From Liolophura sinensis (taxonomy: Eukaryota > Mollusca > Polyplacophora > Chitonida > Chitonidae), in assembly GCF_032854445.1 (NCBI RefSeq), contig NC_088297.1, positions 21,527,127 to 21,591,126 of the forward strand: a stretch of 64,000 nucleotides of DNA, read 5' to 3'. Under the pieces are notes generated by a model. The model did no database searches. It was not told the origin of the DNA and saw only the letters and a list, made by a program, of their open reading frames with translations. This document shows positions 34,563-49,500 of the stretch, piece after piece. Positions within the stretch are counted from its first letter, which is position 1. Every line of letters begins with the position of its first letter. A program made the translations under genes and the position numbers.

Positions 34563-37500
34563 CTAGACAAACGAAGCCGCAAGAGTTAGTAGAAAGAAAC
34601 ACAGCGATGTTAGTAAAAAGTAGGCAACAGGCAATGTCAGGAGTCAACATAAAGAAAGCATATTAATACATGTGTAAACGAAGCATGTATATTAATTGTA
34701 AACAAACTGCATACATTAGTACAAGTACAACAACTACATATTAGTAAATGTCAAGGAAGAAAATCATGCTCTAAATACATTTCTGATAGCCCATCGGGTA
34801 AAAATCAGACATGAATCTATATGTAGTTGCAAAAATAAAATGTAAAAAAAAAAAACTTTTAAAATCCACTCAGTCATCCCCTAGGAACAGTTCTTAATTT
34901 TGGAAATGAAAGCTCTCAATGTTTGTGTAAGCTGAATGATTAGCAGAGTAAATTACTGAATTTGTTAGCTACAGCTATTTTCATAATGAAGTACAGGTAC
35001 ACAAAAAAGGGAAACTAGAGAGACAGACTAAAGCACGTTCACCACTCGTAAAGCATACGAGAAAAACTATTCAGCAAAAAGTAATATTAGTATTTTCTGC
35101 ATACTTCAATCTGGAAATGTTTGGTTTGTATTGAACATATAGGAGTGAAAAGTATTTTGGTTAAGCTGTGTAAGGGGCAAAATGACATGTCTTTTTGAAG
35201 CCTTCGAATGTGTCAGCAAAAATTTTGTTCAGCATTGTAATGCATACATGTATGTTTTATACAAATGATTTAAGTACTTTTGGTAAACCTAAAATGTTAG
35301 CTGCAGAAATCTCCTTCAATATCACAATGTGTACTTGTAGGTGCCTAGTATGCACACCTAAACGACCTGAAATTTCGCCCATAAAAATGCATTTTTAGAG
35401 ACAAACAATTGTCACAAAATATTACTATAGGTGCTGAAACTTATAGTTTTCCAGTAGAATATCATCCCATGTTCCAAGCAAACCTCAGAACACCTTTCTA
35501 AAATCAACAGAACTCTCAACATCCAGAAATATGGGCAAATTTGTGGTGGACGCAATTTATGGTCATCACATGCATGCCATGCTTGACATTTTGATTCCTA
35601 ATGCAATACGCATTGTGTGTTGAGGTTTTCACGCCATTTCTACTTCCTTGGCACAGACACTGCCAGAATGAATCATGCAGACTATTTGACAGTTTTTTTT
35701 TTTCACTAAACACGAAATTGCAGATGACAGTATTGAATAAGGAATGCTCACAAAACTGCGGGCAACAGACACGTAAGCAGCAGAACACCTATAGTAAATG
35801 GTCAGTAGAATGGCTGAACATAGCTACTTCTGGCTTATCGCACCCGAAAAGCTGCACTGCATAACACCTGTAAAGCCTAACGAGCTACAGGTGAGACTTA
35901 CCTGTGAGTTATTTTGGCCATTCTGTTTACCAGAGACTTCTTCCTCCTCATCTGAAGAAAAAACCAGAATGAAATTACCTACTCACTTCATCGTTTTAAG
36001 TTAATTTTCAGACCTTATTTTACCTATCTTTTACCAAATGTCATTCATGCAACAGGTGCAAATTTACACTGATAGCCCGGCGGATTTCCTTCGGTATTAT
36101 GGTACATGTAACAAAGTTCTAGGTTACATATGGAGGATATGGCAAGGTTGAAAATACATTTAAGACTTTATATTAAGTATGGATTGAGAATTACTACTAG
36201 CAAGATTGCCCAACAGTAGCAAGATTGCCCAACAGTAGCAAGATTGCCCAACAGTAGCAAAATTACCCAATAGTAGCAAGATTGCTTCCCCATATCAAAA
36301 CTTGCACATCATTAGTAAAGTTGCTCAACAATAGTAATAATGTGCCTCAGCAGTAGAAAAAGTTTCCTCAACATCACAAAACTGGATTCACCATTACACC
36401 TTTGCCATTAGATTGTGGAACTATGGTAGTGACGAGACTGCATTATACACACCTGCAAATGCTATATCGACTGCTGACATGGTATTGGCCTTAACTTTAG
36501 CCTCCTCGGTCGTCATTGACCTTTCTTGAGCTTTGGTGATCACAGCCTGAGCGCGCAGGGCCTCGTCCTCCAGAGACTTCATTCTGATTGGTAAAAACAT
36601 TTTCACAATCACCATTATACCTAAATATAATAGTTTATACAGTGAACACATGAATATTTCACCAGACGGTCTTTCTATGTCATTCACGTGACCTATCCTT
36701 TTTAAGCTTCTATGGGGATTCTTTCCTCGCGTAAAGTAATTGGGGTCCAAGCTGTGCAGTCTATTGCTCTCTCCTGCTTTTGCTGTGAAGTTTTGTGAAC
36801 AAACTGGCCAGGCATTACTCTTTCACTACAAGTGAACAACGCCCAATTCAGCATGGGTCCGAGTCGGTATTGCATGAGAAAAGGTTCCCAATTGAACAAA
36901 TTTAAAACTACCAATCTTGTCAGAATAAACATCCCCATCCACTAGCCCCCAAGTTTGATGACAGTGAGATAATGGTCATGTCGAAGCCTTCACTAAACGG
37001 ACAGAGAATGAAAATGCCTTTTAAGGACGTTCTCTGACACTATCCTATGTTTTCCAGCACTTCTTTGTCAATCATATTCACTAATTCTGTTTTTCATGCA
37101 CAAACTGTTTCACAAAATTGTCCAACATCTAAATTCTAAATCTATCAAACAGACTCTAAAACATTCACTCAGAACAGAAAAACAGCTGTACATTAAAAAA
37201 AACAAATATGAATTAAAAAGATGAGTTAAAAAAAAAAGAAAAAAAAAAGTTGAAATTTCACAGCAAACTTTCTTGATGTTAGTCACTCAAAACGTCTGAC
37301 AAAATAATTAATATTTCAAAATTTTGAATTCAATTTAAATTCTCAATTAAAAAAAAAATTACATAGTTTTGCCTTTTTCGGCTATCAGACAGTGATATAT
37401 CTCTTCACAACACTTTGGTAAAAAGATCAAGGGAAGAGCTTTGGTGGTAACAACAGTGTTTGTGTTAGTTACACACTATGATGAAAAAAAGAAAATTGAG

Positions 37501-40500
37501 TGCAATTTGACAAGTATTTTCGTGAAAGTAAATCTGGACCAATCACACACCTAGCTTTCCTCCAAGCTGCCCGTTTTTCAGCCTGCAAGGCTCGTTCATC
37601 GGCGGGAGAAAGTTTACGTTCTCCGTCGGCAATGACAACGGGTGACCCAGAGTGTTTTTAAACGTTCCTGCATTCGTTTCTCTGCTTTTGCAGTTCGAAC
37701 CTGCCCCTGTATGGAGTTTATGTTACTCTGACTGTGTGAATAATAATGATAAATATGCAAATTAGTTTCTCAAAAATGCCAAAAAAAAAAACAACAGAAC
37801 CAATCACCTGCAAGAATGTTATTGCCTGTATCAATTAGTACGCTTATCCACAACCAAGCTAGAAGATGATCAGAATGGAGAATCCTTTGTACAAAAGCAC
37901 CACAAGAATCAGGTCTGTGTTCTACAGTTTTCTGCAAATTTCTGCTCTTATGATAACACTAGATGAGAACCACTTTTGTCACCAAGCTGTGAACTACATG
38001 CGTGGTTCCATGGTGTCGGAATTATCCAGTCATTATTAAAGTTACAAAATTACCTGCCATGAACACCATTCTTCTGCCTTAAAGCTAATTTTAGTCAAAA
38101 ATTCCCATGCCCAAGCCAAAAGATTTCACAAGGCAAATGCATGTAAATGAAAGCAGTTCACTTATACATTGTCATATTGAACAACCATGCACAACAGCTA
38201 TTTCATCATAATGAATCTATGTATACAAAGAACTAATTAATGTTTGATGAAATTAAAATCAACATGCATTCAGATAAACCATTTTCCCCAAAATGCAACT
38301 ATTACAAAACCCTCTAACCCAAATGCCAACTCAAAATGTTGCAATTCCCGACAAAACAATAACACTTCTCATGACAACAGACATTTTCAATGCAGCTGGC
38401 ATGCAATGGTTAATAAAATGCAAGGATTTAAAACTCTGAAACAATCTGAAAAATTTACTATTCTAAGAACAGCATTATGAGATTAAAAGTCATGCTTTAA
38501 TCTTAGTTTTCTAAAAGTTGAATGCGTATCAACACCAACAATACAGACGTCTAACGACAACATTTCATCACTACGTTTCATAGTTACCTTGGACCCAGAC
38601 TGCAGATGGATAAGTACAAAAGTATCTTAGTATGACGTTTGTAATTACAAGCAGATTCATAATTCTGATTACATTTCTAGAATAATGAAAGACTGGTGAT
38701 TACTAAATAAACCCAAAAGTTAGTCCAACTCCATGCAAATATGCAAGTAATGCTTATGAAATGGGATTACAAAAATCTATAGGTATACAAGCTCATATGA
38801 TTATATATGTATATATATATATACATATCAGCCAGAGAATATTTACTTGATAGTGCTAAGCAATGAATATATGAACGCGTATGCTTGGGGTCTAACGTCA
38901 TACTTAACAGTTTTTCAGTCTTATGACGAGGAGTCATTAGGCGTGCGTACATATATTGTGTCTTCTTGTGGCAGGGCGAGTCTATGTTGCCAGAATGCTG
39001 CCGCCATTCAAGTACCAGACATGACACTCCGCCCAGTCAAATTATACTGACACCGGGCCAACCACTCCTGTGTCCTTCCTCTAACCCCTTAGTGCTAAGC
39101 GCCAGGAAAGACAACAGCAAGTACCATTTTTGATGTCTTGGTATGACCCGGCCGGGGATTACTACTGGATCTTCCAAGCTGAGCAATGACAAAGGGTGGC
39201 AAAATGTTTTAGGTATATTCTTCACTGCTTTAAAAATAGTACTGAAAAAATACTGGATTTTTTGGGGTTGTAAACCCTTTACACAGAAAATACTGTGTGC
39301 TGTCACCAAGGATTGGGATGAAATTCCCAGTGAAGAAGTCCATGTGGAACAAGGGAATGATGTTCCAAATGTGAAAGGGAATGGAATTCCAAATGTGGAA
39401 GACAACAAAGTTCCCAATGTGGAAGGGAATGGAGTTCCAAATGTGGAAGACAACAAAGTTCCCAATGTGGAAGGGAATGGAGTTCCAAATGTGGAAGACA
39501 ACAAAGTTCCCAATGTGGAGGGAATAGAGTTCCAAATGTGGAAGAGAATTATATTCCCAGTGTGGATGGGAATGATGTTCCTGAAGTGGAAATGGATTAT
39601 GTTCTCAATGTGGAAGACAACAAAGTTCCCAATGTGGAGGGAATGGAGTTTCCAATGTGGAGGGGAATGGAATTCCAAATGTGGAAGACAACAAAGTTCC
39701 CAATGTGGAAGGGGAAGGAGTTCCAAATGTGAAAGGAAACAGAGTTCCAAATGTGAAAGGAAACAGAGTTCCAAATGTGAAAGGGAATAGAGTTCCAAAT
39801 GTGGAAAACAACAAAGTTCCAAATGTGGAAGGGAATGGAATTCCAAATGTGGAAAACAACAAAGTTTCCAATGTGGAAGGGAATGGAGTTCCAAATGTGA
39901 AAGGTAATGGAGTTCCAAATGTGGAAGACAACAAAGTTCCCAATGCAAAAAGGAATGGAGTTTCCAATGTGGAAGGGAATGATCACCAGAGTGTGGATGG
40001 TGATACCAGACAAGGCACTAGATGCATGGATCACAAACCACAAATATAAATGGAATCATCCCTTTATGGCTCAACTGTCAGAATATAAACCTTCCAGTAT
40101 CTGGACTCACAGATCCAGCAAACGGCAAAATTAATAATATCATATTTGTTGCACATATGAGGAAAGCATGGTTGTTAGTAATAGTATATAAAGCGACTAG
40201 CTATGGATAACTATTAGACTGAAGCTGTAAATTCTGTGTGGTGCACGTCTAAGACATGAAGAAAATGTGGACAAGTGGATGTTTTGTGATGCAAATTAGA
40301 CTGGTGGTAACCTTTGACATGCCCAGAACAGAATACATGTAAACTGTAAGACTGTTCACCAAAATTTCTGTTTGCTATTCCTGAAGTAACCAATGTGAAT
40401 GCAGAATAGGCTTCAAAGACTTCTTGCTTTTAAAAAGCTTGATTAGGTGTAATATTTCAATTAGAACAAGAAAAACTGGGGGAAAATTTGGGGAAGAACT

Positions 40501-43500
40501 TTGCAACCTTGCTGCAAAAGAATCATCTGTTATCATCAGAGTTATCTTCCCATGATATGGGTACCAATCTGACACATGACTGAAAGGTAAGAGGGTCAGA
40601 GGGGTCACTCACCTTGACAAGACTTTGTCATACTCTGGTTGTTCAGCATCCTCTTCCTGGCCTGTAACATAGGAAAGCAGTTCTTGCTGAGTCATGCTGC
40701 AGGCTTTCTGCTCTGAAAAAGACGCACAGACAAACAAGGGCAAAGGTTAGAGGTTAGTAGAAAAAGTCACATGTTAAAACACAAATGGGTAAAAGTCAAG
40801 CTATATTATTTTGTTAATAAAAGCAGCATAAGGAAATAAAGGTCAGTTTTGTCAAGTAAATTTGCTGGTTTTCGTTTGGTCAACACTATCACTATCACTA
40901 TCAAATCCATCTATAATCATTTTAATTCATGTGGCAAACTAACATGAAATAAAAGTAAAATGCATTCGGATTGCACAACAGGAATTTATTCGCAAACATG
41001 GTAAAAAATCCAGTCTAAGATGTTAAAAGTGATAGAAAACTGTGTAGTTAGTTCTTGCCTTATATTTCATTAAGAAAACACTGATAAAATTTAGAATGAA
41101 TTTGGCTGAGTGCAGGTTACAAAATTACAGAGTTTAACACGCCATGTGACTGGTTTACTTGAGCACGAGCAAAGCAGTACGTGGACTGCCAGTCACAACC
41201 ATTAACACCAGTGGAGAATATTTTGTCAAAAAACAACAACAACATGCTGCTTTCTCCATGAACAAAAGTACACCTTTCACTTTAAAGTTAAAACATCAAC
41301 AAAATATAAAGCCTATACAAATAAAAAGGTGAGCATGCATGTAAGGGGACACCAAGGTAATGTTAAATTTCAAAAAGTATTTTTCACAAGTCTTAAAACA
41401 AAATGCATGAAAAAAGAAATAAATACATTTACACATATGCAAAACTTTAAAATGATACAATATCAAGAGATTAAAAAACAAACAAACAAAACAGGATCAA
41501 ATATAACACATTCTCGAGCAATATGCAAAGCAGTTTGGTGTACAGCAATCTCACTGGCGCAGCCTGATGTCACATGACTACATGTACACAATGGGCAACA
41601 GATACAACAACTATCTGTAGCTAGTTACCTTCCTCTTGCTTCATTCGAGCTATTTCATGATCCGCTAAATAACTAAACTGCTTTTCTGTGATTCCAGAGA
41701 AGAATGAAAGACAAAGGGGAAGGGGAAAGAAGAGAGAGTGAGAACATAGTAACATGATTAACCTGTTAAACAATGGGGGGAAAACCAAAAGTTTAGCTGG
41801 GTGTGGGTGGGGTATCATCGTCTTTAAGACACCCTACTCTGACAAAATTAACACGGGAGTGACAGGGAAAAAATGGAGAAAATTGAAAATTTTAAGTTCT
41901 GGCTAAAATCTGTGATCCTAATCAAACTGAGTCAAACCCCATGTTTGTGAAAATTGTTCCTTTCAAAATTTCTGAACAAATCCAAAGCCAGTATTGACAG
42001 TTTTGCTCATAAAGAATGTTACATTTTGATGCACAATCTAAAACTCCTCCTTGGTTTTACATATATAAAGTTTGAAGGAACAGAGATAAAAGAAGAAGGG
42101 TACATATTCGATGATTAGTAATGTTACCATGAAAGCAAATGAAGTAAATTTACTGGAGATGAATTCATTTATACATGAAGCAGAGGAGATGATGCCACTC
42201 CTCATACATGAATTTTTATTTGTTTGATTGGTACTCAAGAATATTTCACTTACACGGTGAAACGTAAGATAAAGACTATCGGGAAAGTCATATTCAATAA
42301 TCATCATGACATCCCCAAAATTATATCTTTTACACTACTGGTGTTTGATGTTGAACTCGTCAGACTCCTCAATAGACAACTGTGTTCTGCTTACTATGTA
42401 TAGGTGAGTACTTGATGCAAACTCCAAAAATACAGCCACAAAACTGGATACATGCATTTTTTTATTTGATTGGTGTTTCACGCCGTACTCAAAAATATTT
42501 CACTTATTCAACGGTGGCCAGAATTATGGTGGGAGGAAACCTGGGAGCACCCAGGAGAAATCCACGACCATCGGCAGGCTGCTGACAGACCTTCCCACAC
42601 AGCGACCACATTAATGACAGTCATTCAGCCATGATAGCATGAAAACTTCTCGGCCATGAAGGTCCCGCATAAACTTTTCAGACAATTGTGTTCAGTCTAA
42701 CATGTGGAGGAAATCAGGGTACTCGGGGGTAACTCACCCCACTTTCCCAAAAACCTGACAAACATCCCAACACAGACACTTACAAAACTGTGTTTCTAAA
42801 GTCGGAACCTAGCACACTTTAAAACAGAACTTTTACCTTTTTTCCAGTCATTGAGAGCAATGTTTTCTATCAATATGTTCCGTATCATGTGGGTTTTAAT
42901 GGAACTTCCCGACAGAATGGACAATGGTCCTATCTATCATAAATCAATCACAGAAGCATTATGTTTTAATTGCCCGCACTGACATCTTTATTTTCAATCA
43001 TACTTACTTTGTGTTTGTGGTGGTTTTTGCAGCTGCTCTATTTCTTTTTCAAAAAACTTCTTCCTCTGGATGATGGACATGTGTTCTGGAATCCCAGCAG
43101 AATCTCCCTGACCCTGACGAAAAAAAAGCAAGCCTCATAAAGGGAGGTAAAACGTGATGAAGCGCCCTGTGCTAATCACTAGCCGTAGGCAAGTTTAATA
43201 CTGACTATTAACTTAACCATGGGATACACAGATTTTTGCCTTTGACGTCAGCCCGATATCAATACCACTTTGTTGGAAGGTAACTCCAATGAACTTCATG
43301 TAGAGCTACATGAATTGTTCAAAAAGGGGTCAACTGTTTATTGCCACCAAGATTCTCAAAGCAGCTTACTCAGGATATTGTGGGGAGTTCTCTGTCCAGG
43401 TCCGAGAATGAATGATTGAATGATTATGGCTTAACGCCACATCGACAATATCTCAGCCATATCGTGGCGAGAACAAGTTGAAAACACTAGGCGGTGCAGG

Positions 43501-46500
43501 TTTTCGATATGGTTGTGAAAACATCAGACATGAAACAAAAATGTTCAAAATCAGAAAAGAAAAACCAAAACATGTAAAACTTGAAATCCATTACATGTTT
43601 AAAAAGACTGTATATGTATCTTTTTATCTATATATACATTAATAATAATTAAAATTTATATTTTATGATAAGGGCCAATGGTTTTCAAATAATTTAGGAC
43701 ATCACCACCGATGCTGACAAACAAACCATATAAAGAGCTGACTACGTAGAATCTTTGCTGAACATGGGCAATGTCTACACAGTCAACTAGGATATGTTTG
43801 ATCTGAGAATGAACCAAGATCACTGATGTCCGAGTGACAGAAATAGGAGTCTTTAAATCACCAGAACACTACCTGTCTACCTGGAGAAATCCTGCAGGGT
43901 ATTGCCTTATTTATTTGTCTGCTGGATGTTTAATGCCATACTGAAGAATTTTTTACAGATATCAAGGTGGTCAGCTTTATAGGTGGAGGAAACAAGCATG
44001 CCTGAAGAAAAAAACCACTGAACGTTGGTTGCTTACAGACAAACTTTCCCACTTGCCATGTACAGATATGCTCACCATATTGGTGAAAGACAAAAGGTTC
44101 TTAAAACACTGGACTGCACTAACAGCCACACAAGCATCATGAACCATCCATTGTCAGGCAATCCCCATGGACAGAGGGAGTGAGGAAATCCAGAAATTCC
44201 CCACCTAAGACTGAGTGTTTCATAATACACTGAATCAGTGACACTCTAACCAATAGGCCACTAAAGCGGTCTCGTATTAGAGACAAGAATGAAATGCAAA
44301 TGACCACAAATAAATATGCATGACAGCTGATGCAGGCAAATTAACACCGTGCCTCATGGTAATGGGGCTTTAGTTTAATTAACACAGATCAGTGTCAGAA
44401 AATCATCCATAAATAGAAAGGCAATATAGAGAAAAGGACATTCTGTGCCTTTCAACTGGTTTCTACACGTACCCTTGACAGAAGAATGGATGCAGTATTC
44501 TGGTAGTACAGCTTCTATAAACAGCACAAAATATTATCCTACACGTAAACGAATGCTTTATGTCACTCAATTCAGACATGACATTTCCTTAAAGTGATAA
44601 AGGTCATATTTTTCACAAGTTATTGTCACAGAAAGCCACCTTTCTATGTGAAAAAAATAAAACAGCCCATCAGCAGGTAAAACCAGCGATGGCCATCTTA
44701 AAAGCATTCTAAAATGTAAAAACTGTTAAAACCAGCGATGGCCATCTTAAAGGCATTCTAAAATGTAAAAACTGTTCAACCACTCTCTTTGTTCAAACTC
44801 AAACTGCACCCATTTGTTTAATTGCAACAGAGTAGGCAATGCATTTCCTAAAATCTCTAAGGAAAAAAATTAATCGATTTCAGTGTGCAAAACTGCACTG
44901 AAAGTGTGGAAATTAGCAAAGCTTGGCACAAAATTCACTTCAGGCCAAACCACGCTTTAGCAAGAGATTAGAATGTTATTATTAAAACTGACCAATTTTC
45001 AAGTGCAAGTGCGTATAGAAGAGGAGGATTTCGAAATCACATGAATTGTATCCAAGCTTCTGACAACAACAATAGCTGAAAACCAATGGAGTAGTTCTGA
45101 TATCAAACCAAACCCAGAAAATAACGATTTCTACATTCAGTGTAGGCTTAAAATCTCCATATTTATTTACTTGAATGGATGATTAACAACATACACAAGA
45201 ATTTTTCATTTCTAAGGGGACTGTGGTCAGTATTCTGTGTGGCAAACATAAAGTGCCCAGAATAATATAAACCCCTGTCTTTTCCTCAGTTAATGAAGGA
45301 TTTGGCATATGCTGTCTTCTTGATGGAAGTCCATGAATTTACAGTATATGTACAAAGCTAAACAAGGTTGCATATCTTTCCCAATATGCAATCCCATAGC
45401 CCAGAAATGGAAACCCCCAAAAATTTCCACCTAGCATAAATATTCAACCCATCAGAAATGGCCCTCGATTTTGGTCGAGCAAATCTATGGCATCAACAGT
45501 TGCTTTGTTCTGAATTACAGCTGTGGCATTTTGAAGGCATCATGCAATGTCACCCAGTTGGCACCGACAGCGAGTTCATGCTCAAAATTTAAATGGCCAA
45601 GCTTACAACCATCGCCCAAGTCGTGACAGAAAATCCAACCCTCCCTCCCCAAAAAAAGGAAAAGTGCAAAATTCAGTGCATTATATCCGTATCACCTACC
45701 TCCATTTCTGATCAAAATGCCTTGAATTCGATAAAAAAAGTCAGTGAGAATCTGACTGAAGCTTGCAGCTGTCGTGAGTGAGTACGGTATGAGAGAGGAG
45801 TGGAAAAAAGCCCACGTTGCCTGCGAGAAGCTGTCAGTCTTCAAACCCTCTCGTGCCTTTGTGTCTCTCCGGCTGACTCACACGCCCTTGCAAATGCCTA
45901 ATGTTATGCACAGCCCCTGAATCTCCCCGGCCACGCTGCCGGCCCAATGAGTATTGATTTTCCAGGCAAATGGAGCAATGGCCAGCAGTAACCACGGCGA
46001 TCAATACTGAACCAAGTCAGATAGCCTGTTACGCGAGACGTGTGTCTGTGAGTCTGTCTGTCATTAAATATGTTTTGACAGACATTATCGAACCAATATT
46101 AGGGTCAGAAACAGTAGAAGAACTAATCCTGCAGGTATCAAAATAGCAAACAAATATTACAAGAAATTATAAAAAAAAAATAGACATTGTTTTTTTTATC
46201 CCTTTGGCAAATGCTACTAACGGATCATCCCAAGGGACTTTTCCACACACATGGACCTGTATGAATGTACTTAATTACACACACATGTAATTCTGCCTAA
46301 ACGTCTTCTATTGATCTATGATGACTACAGGTAAATGCAACACCTGTTTCATCAAGCGAGAATATGAGAAATCAATGATAACCTGGTTTCATCAAAGAAA
46401 ACCTTGATTGTGTCAGTTATGTGTCTACAGAGCTGAATTTTCAGGGGGTGATGCGAGTATGGGGTGATTCAAGTGTGGAGCTTGACGGGGGTAGTGGCTG

Positions 46501-49500
46501 TGTAGAGCTGTCAAAACCACCTGTGCACATCCTAAGCTTATCAGCACAGTTAAGGATGTAACATCATGACATCACCTGCACCACCTGACTTTCTCAGCTG
46601 AGAGTTTGTCACAGCCAACTGTGCACCTCATAAAGTATTTGTTTTACACAGGTCTTAAGGAAAACAAAAAACATAAAAACGATCCACAAAATCAGATGTA
46701 AAAGCAAAAAAAGTTAATGCAAATATGTTCTTTAATACCTTCCTCCGATTTTTTCTCTCAGCAGAAAAAGGTACGTGAAAAATATTTTTGTAAGGTGGGT
46801 ATTTGGGTATCTCTAAGGATGTGATGCATGTATAATAAATTTATTTCAAAGTAATGTTTTTTTTATCCAAACACATAGATTTAATTTGAATTTCGAGAAT
46901 ATTATTGAATATATTAATATCATAAGTAAAATCAAAATCCAGGTTGAACACATTTGCTAGCTGAGAACATCAAATTCCTGTTCAAATACATTTATTAAAC
47001 ATGTGTTACATCCTCATTTATAAAATTATTATGCAAAGACAATATATACAAAAAAGTGGTCCCAAATACCCACTATATACAAATAATTTTCAACTGTTTT
47101 TTTTCTTTAAAGAAAAATATAAAAAAAATATTGCTGACCACATTTACAACTAACTTTTCACACTGTTTCATCTGAAACTTTATCTCATGTTTACGTGTTC
47201 TCCAGCTTTAAATGACAACAGATTTCAACGCTGTGTGTATTGCCAAGGCAACTGCCTTACCCAAGATCAACCAATCAGGAATCTTCGTAAGTGTCTAGAA
47301 TTGGTTGACAGCTGACATTTACAAGCTGAAATAAAACTTGTGCCTTATTTGTCCATTGATACATCTGCAAAAGGCCACCACTGGTACAGAGACATAGGCC
47401 CTTAGGATATACCAACCTGCCATTTAACCCTTTTCTGATGTAAATATAGTACCTGAGTAATATGCCGTTTCTTGATTTTTGAACATACAGGAGAACACGG
47501 GGAGTGCCAGTCCAGTTTACCTTAAGCGATGCTGACGGTTTTCTTGCCTCCTTGCGAGGATCAAAAATTTCTTCTTTTTCAGCTTTCTTTGGCGATGCTA
47601 CAACATTAGGGCTCGTGAATTGGCTATATGTGCCCGGCTGCATGGCGACCGATCTGTGTTTGGCGGCTGGTAACCGCGCCTGCCGAATGGGATCCAGATT
47701 TTCCTCTTCCGAGGGTGATCTCACCACTGCGGCGACTGGTTTTGGGGGCAAAGTTGGTCGGAATTTCGGCTTGGGAGGCTGAGTTAACAGAATGAAATGT
47801 CATGCAACTTCAAACAAGGGTCATGCTGTTTGTTAGTGATAGGGATAGGAAACAGATGGACAAACAGACAGAAAAATGGGCGGACATACAGATATGAAGA
47901 CTGCAGACTAGCAGACAACTGAAGGGTTGTCATGCATGCAAACAACTGGACAAAGACAGGCAGACATGCAGACTGAGATATGAACAGCTAACAGGTTGTA
48001 ATTCAAGCAGACAACTAGGCAGACAAAAGCTAGAGGGGGTTGACTGTGGACAAACAATGAGATCCACAAACTACTTGCAAGCTGACAAATGACAGGCAGA
48101 CTAAACAAAGGACAAATCAACTGATCTACTGACATGACCATCTCTAGAAGTTGGTCATTTTTTCTTCCACACTTTCAGCATGTAGACTGCCGATCTCAAT
48201 TACCAAAAGACTTTTCCACATACGCAACAGAAATGCTGACAACCGCACACGAAGACACTAAACACAAGACAACATTGATACTGATGGACAAACTGACAGC
48301 CATACATGATTTGTGATTCCTTTGAATTTTCCATCCAAAATTTATAGCTATGTATGAGGTGATTCTCAACTGAAGTATATACTGTCTTCATTAAACACAA
48401 CATCTGTGAATTTTCCATCCAAAATTTATAGCTATGTATGAGGTGATTCTCAACTGAAGTATATACTGTCTTCATTAAACACAACATCTGTGAATTTTCC
48501 ATCCAAAATTTATAGCTATGTATGAGGTGATTCTCAACTGAAGTATATACTGTCTTCATTAAACACAACATCTGTGAATTTTCCATCCAAAATTTATAGC
48601 TATGCGTGAGGTGATTCTCAACTGAAGTATATACTGTCTTCATTAAACACAACATCTGTGAATTTTCCATTCCTTTTTTTGGTCAAAAGAAGAAAACCAC
48701 AATCATGTATACTGACTCCAGCTTGACGCACAAACAGTCTTCATGTTCTCTCACTTTTTACTTCGGCAAAGAAAACATACATATTCGACATCTGTTCAAA
48801 GATTAAAAATTTGATGTAAAAATCATCGTAATTAATGCAAATGTTCAATTTTTTCGACCTCTAAAACACTCCTTTCAGTGAAATCTATGCATACAATTAT
48901 TATGAAAATGGCAACAAAAATGACTTCATTGTGTCATTTAAGATGTCAGCTTCATAAAACTGTGCAGATTATTTCTCTACACCCCATACTTTTCTCAGAA
49001 CATTTCAAACTATTGGCCACAGTGGTGGTTGAAAAGCTTGAAGATTTACGGTATGAAGATTTGGCTGGGATAAAGTCAAATGCCATAAAGCCACTATTTA
49101 TTTGTCTATGTTATTTATTTGATTGGTGTATTACGCCATACTCATGAAATATTTCACTTTACAACAGCGGCCAGCATTATGGCGGGAGGAAACCAAGCAG
49201 AACCCCGAGAAACCCATGACCATCCGCAGGTTACTGTCAGATATTCCCACATACGGCCGGAGCAGAAGCCAGAGTAAAGCCATAAAAGACCACCTCAAAA
49301 CTCAAAGCACTTGGTAACACTCTTACACACATGCGCAGCTTTCAAACCAAACAGAGGCCATTTCCCACTCGCTTGGTAATAAGGCCATTTCCCACTCGCT
49401 TGGTTTGTGATTTGTGCATGTGTGTACGGGGTTCTAGCCAGTCGGCGTGCTAGTAAGGGGTCAGTAATGGGCCTACTCCCAAATACCCCGCCTCACCTAC

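Larger units (their letters stand above)
43120..47515. other. Intron 9 of Scribble (between exons 9 and 10)
   Basis: 4.2-4.4 kb with decayed SINE traces at 43911 and 45163 and a 49-bp tandem duplication. No extra exon is needed by the phases (0 to 0), but one cannot be excluded. Confidence 0.6.

Noticed and set aside
47275-47520. Extension of the exon 9 reading frame beyond 47521
   Set aside because: A GTAAAC donor ends the exon in phase with exon 10; the extension has no Scribble-like features.
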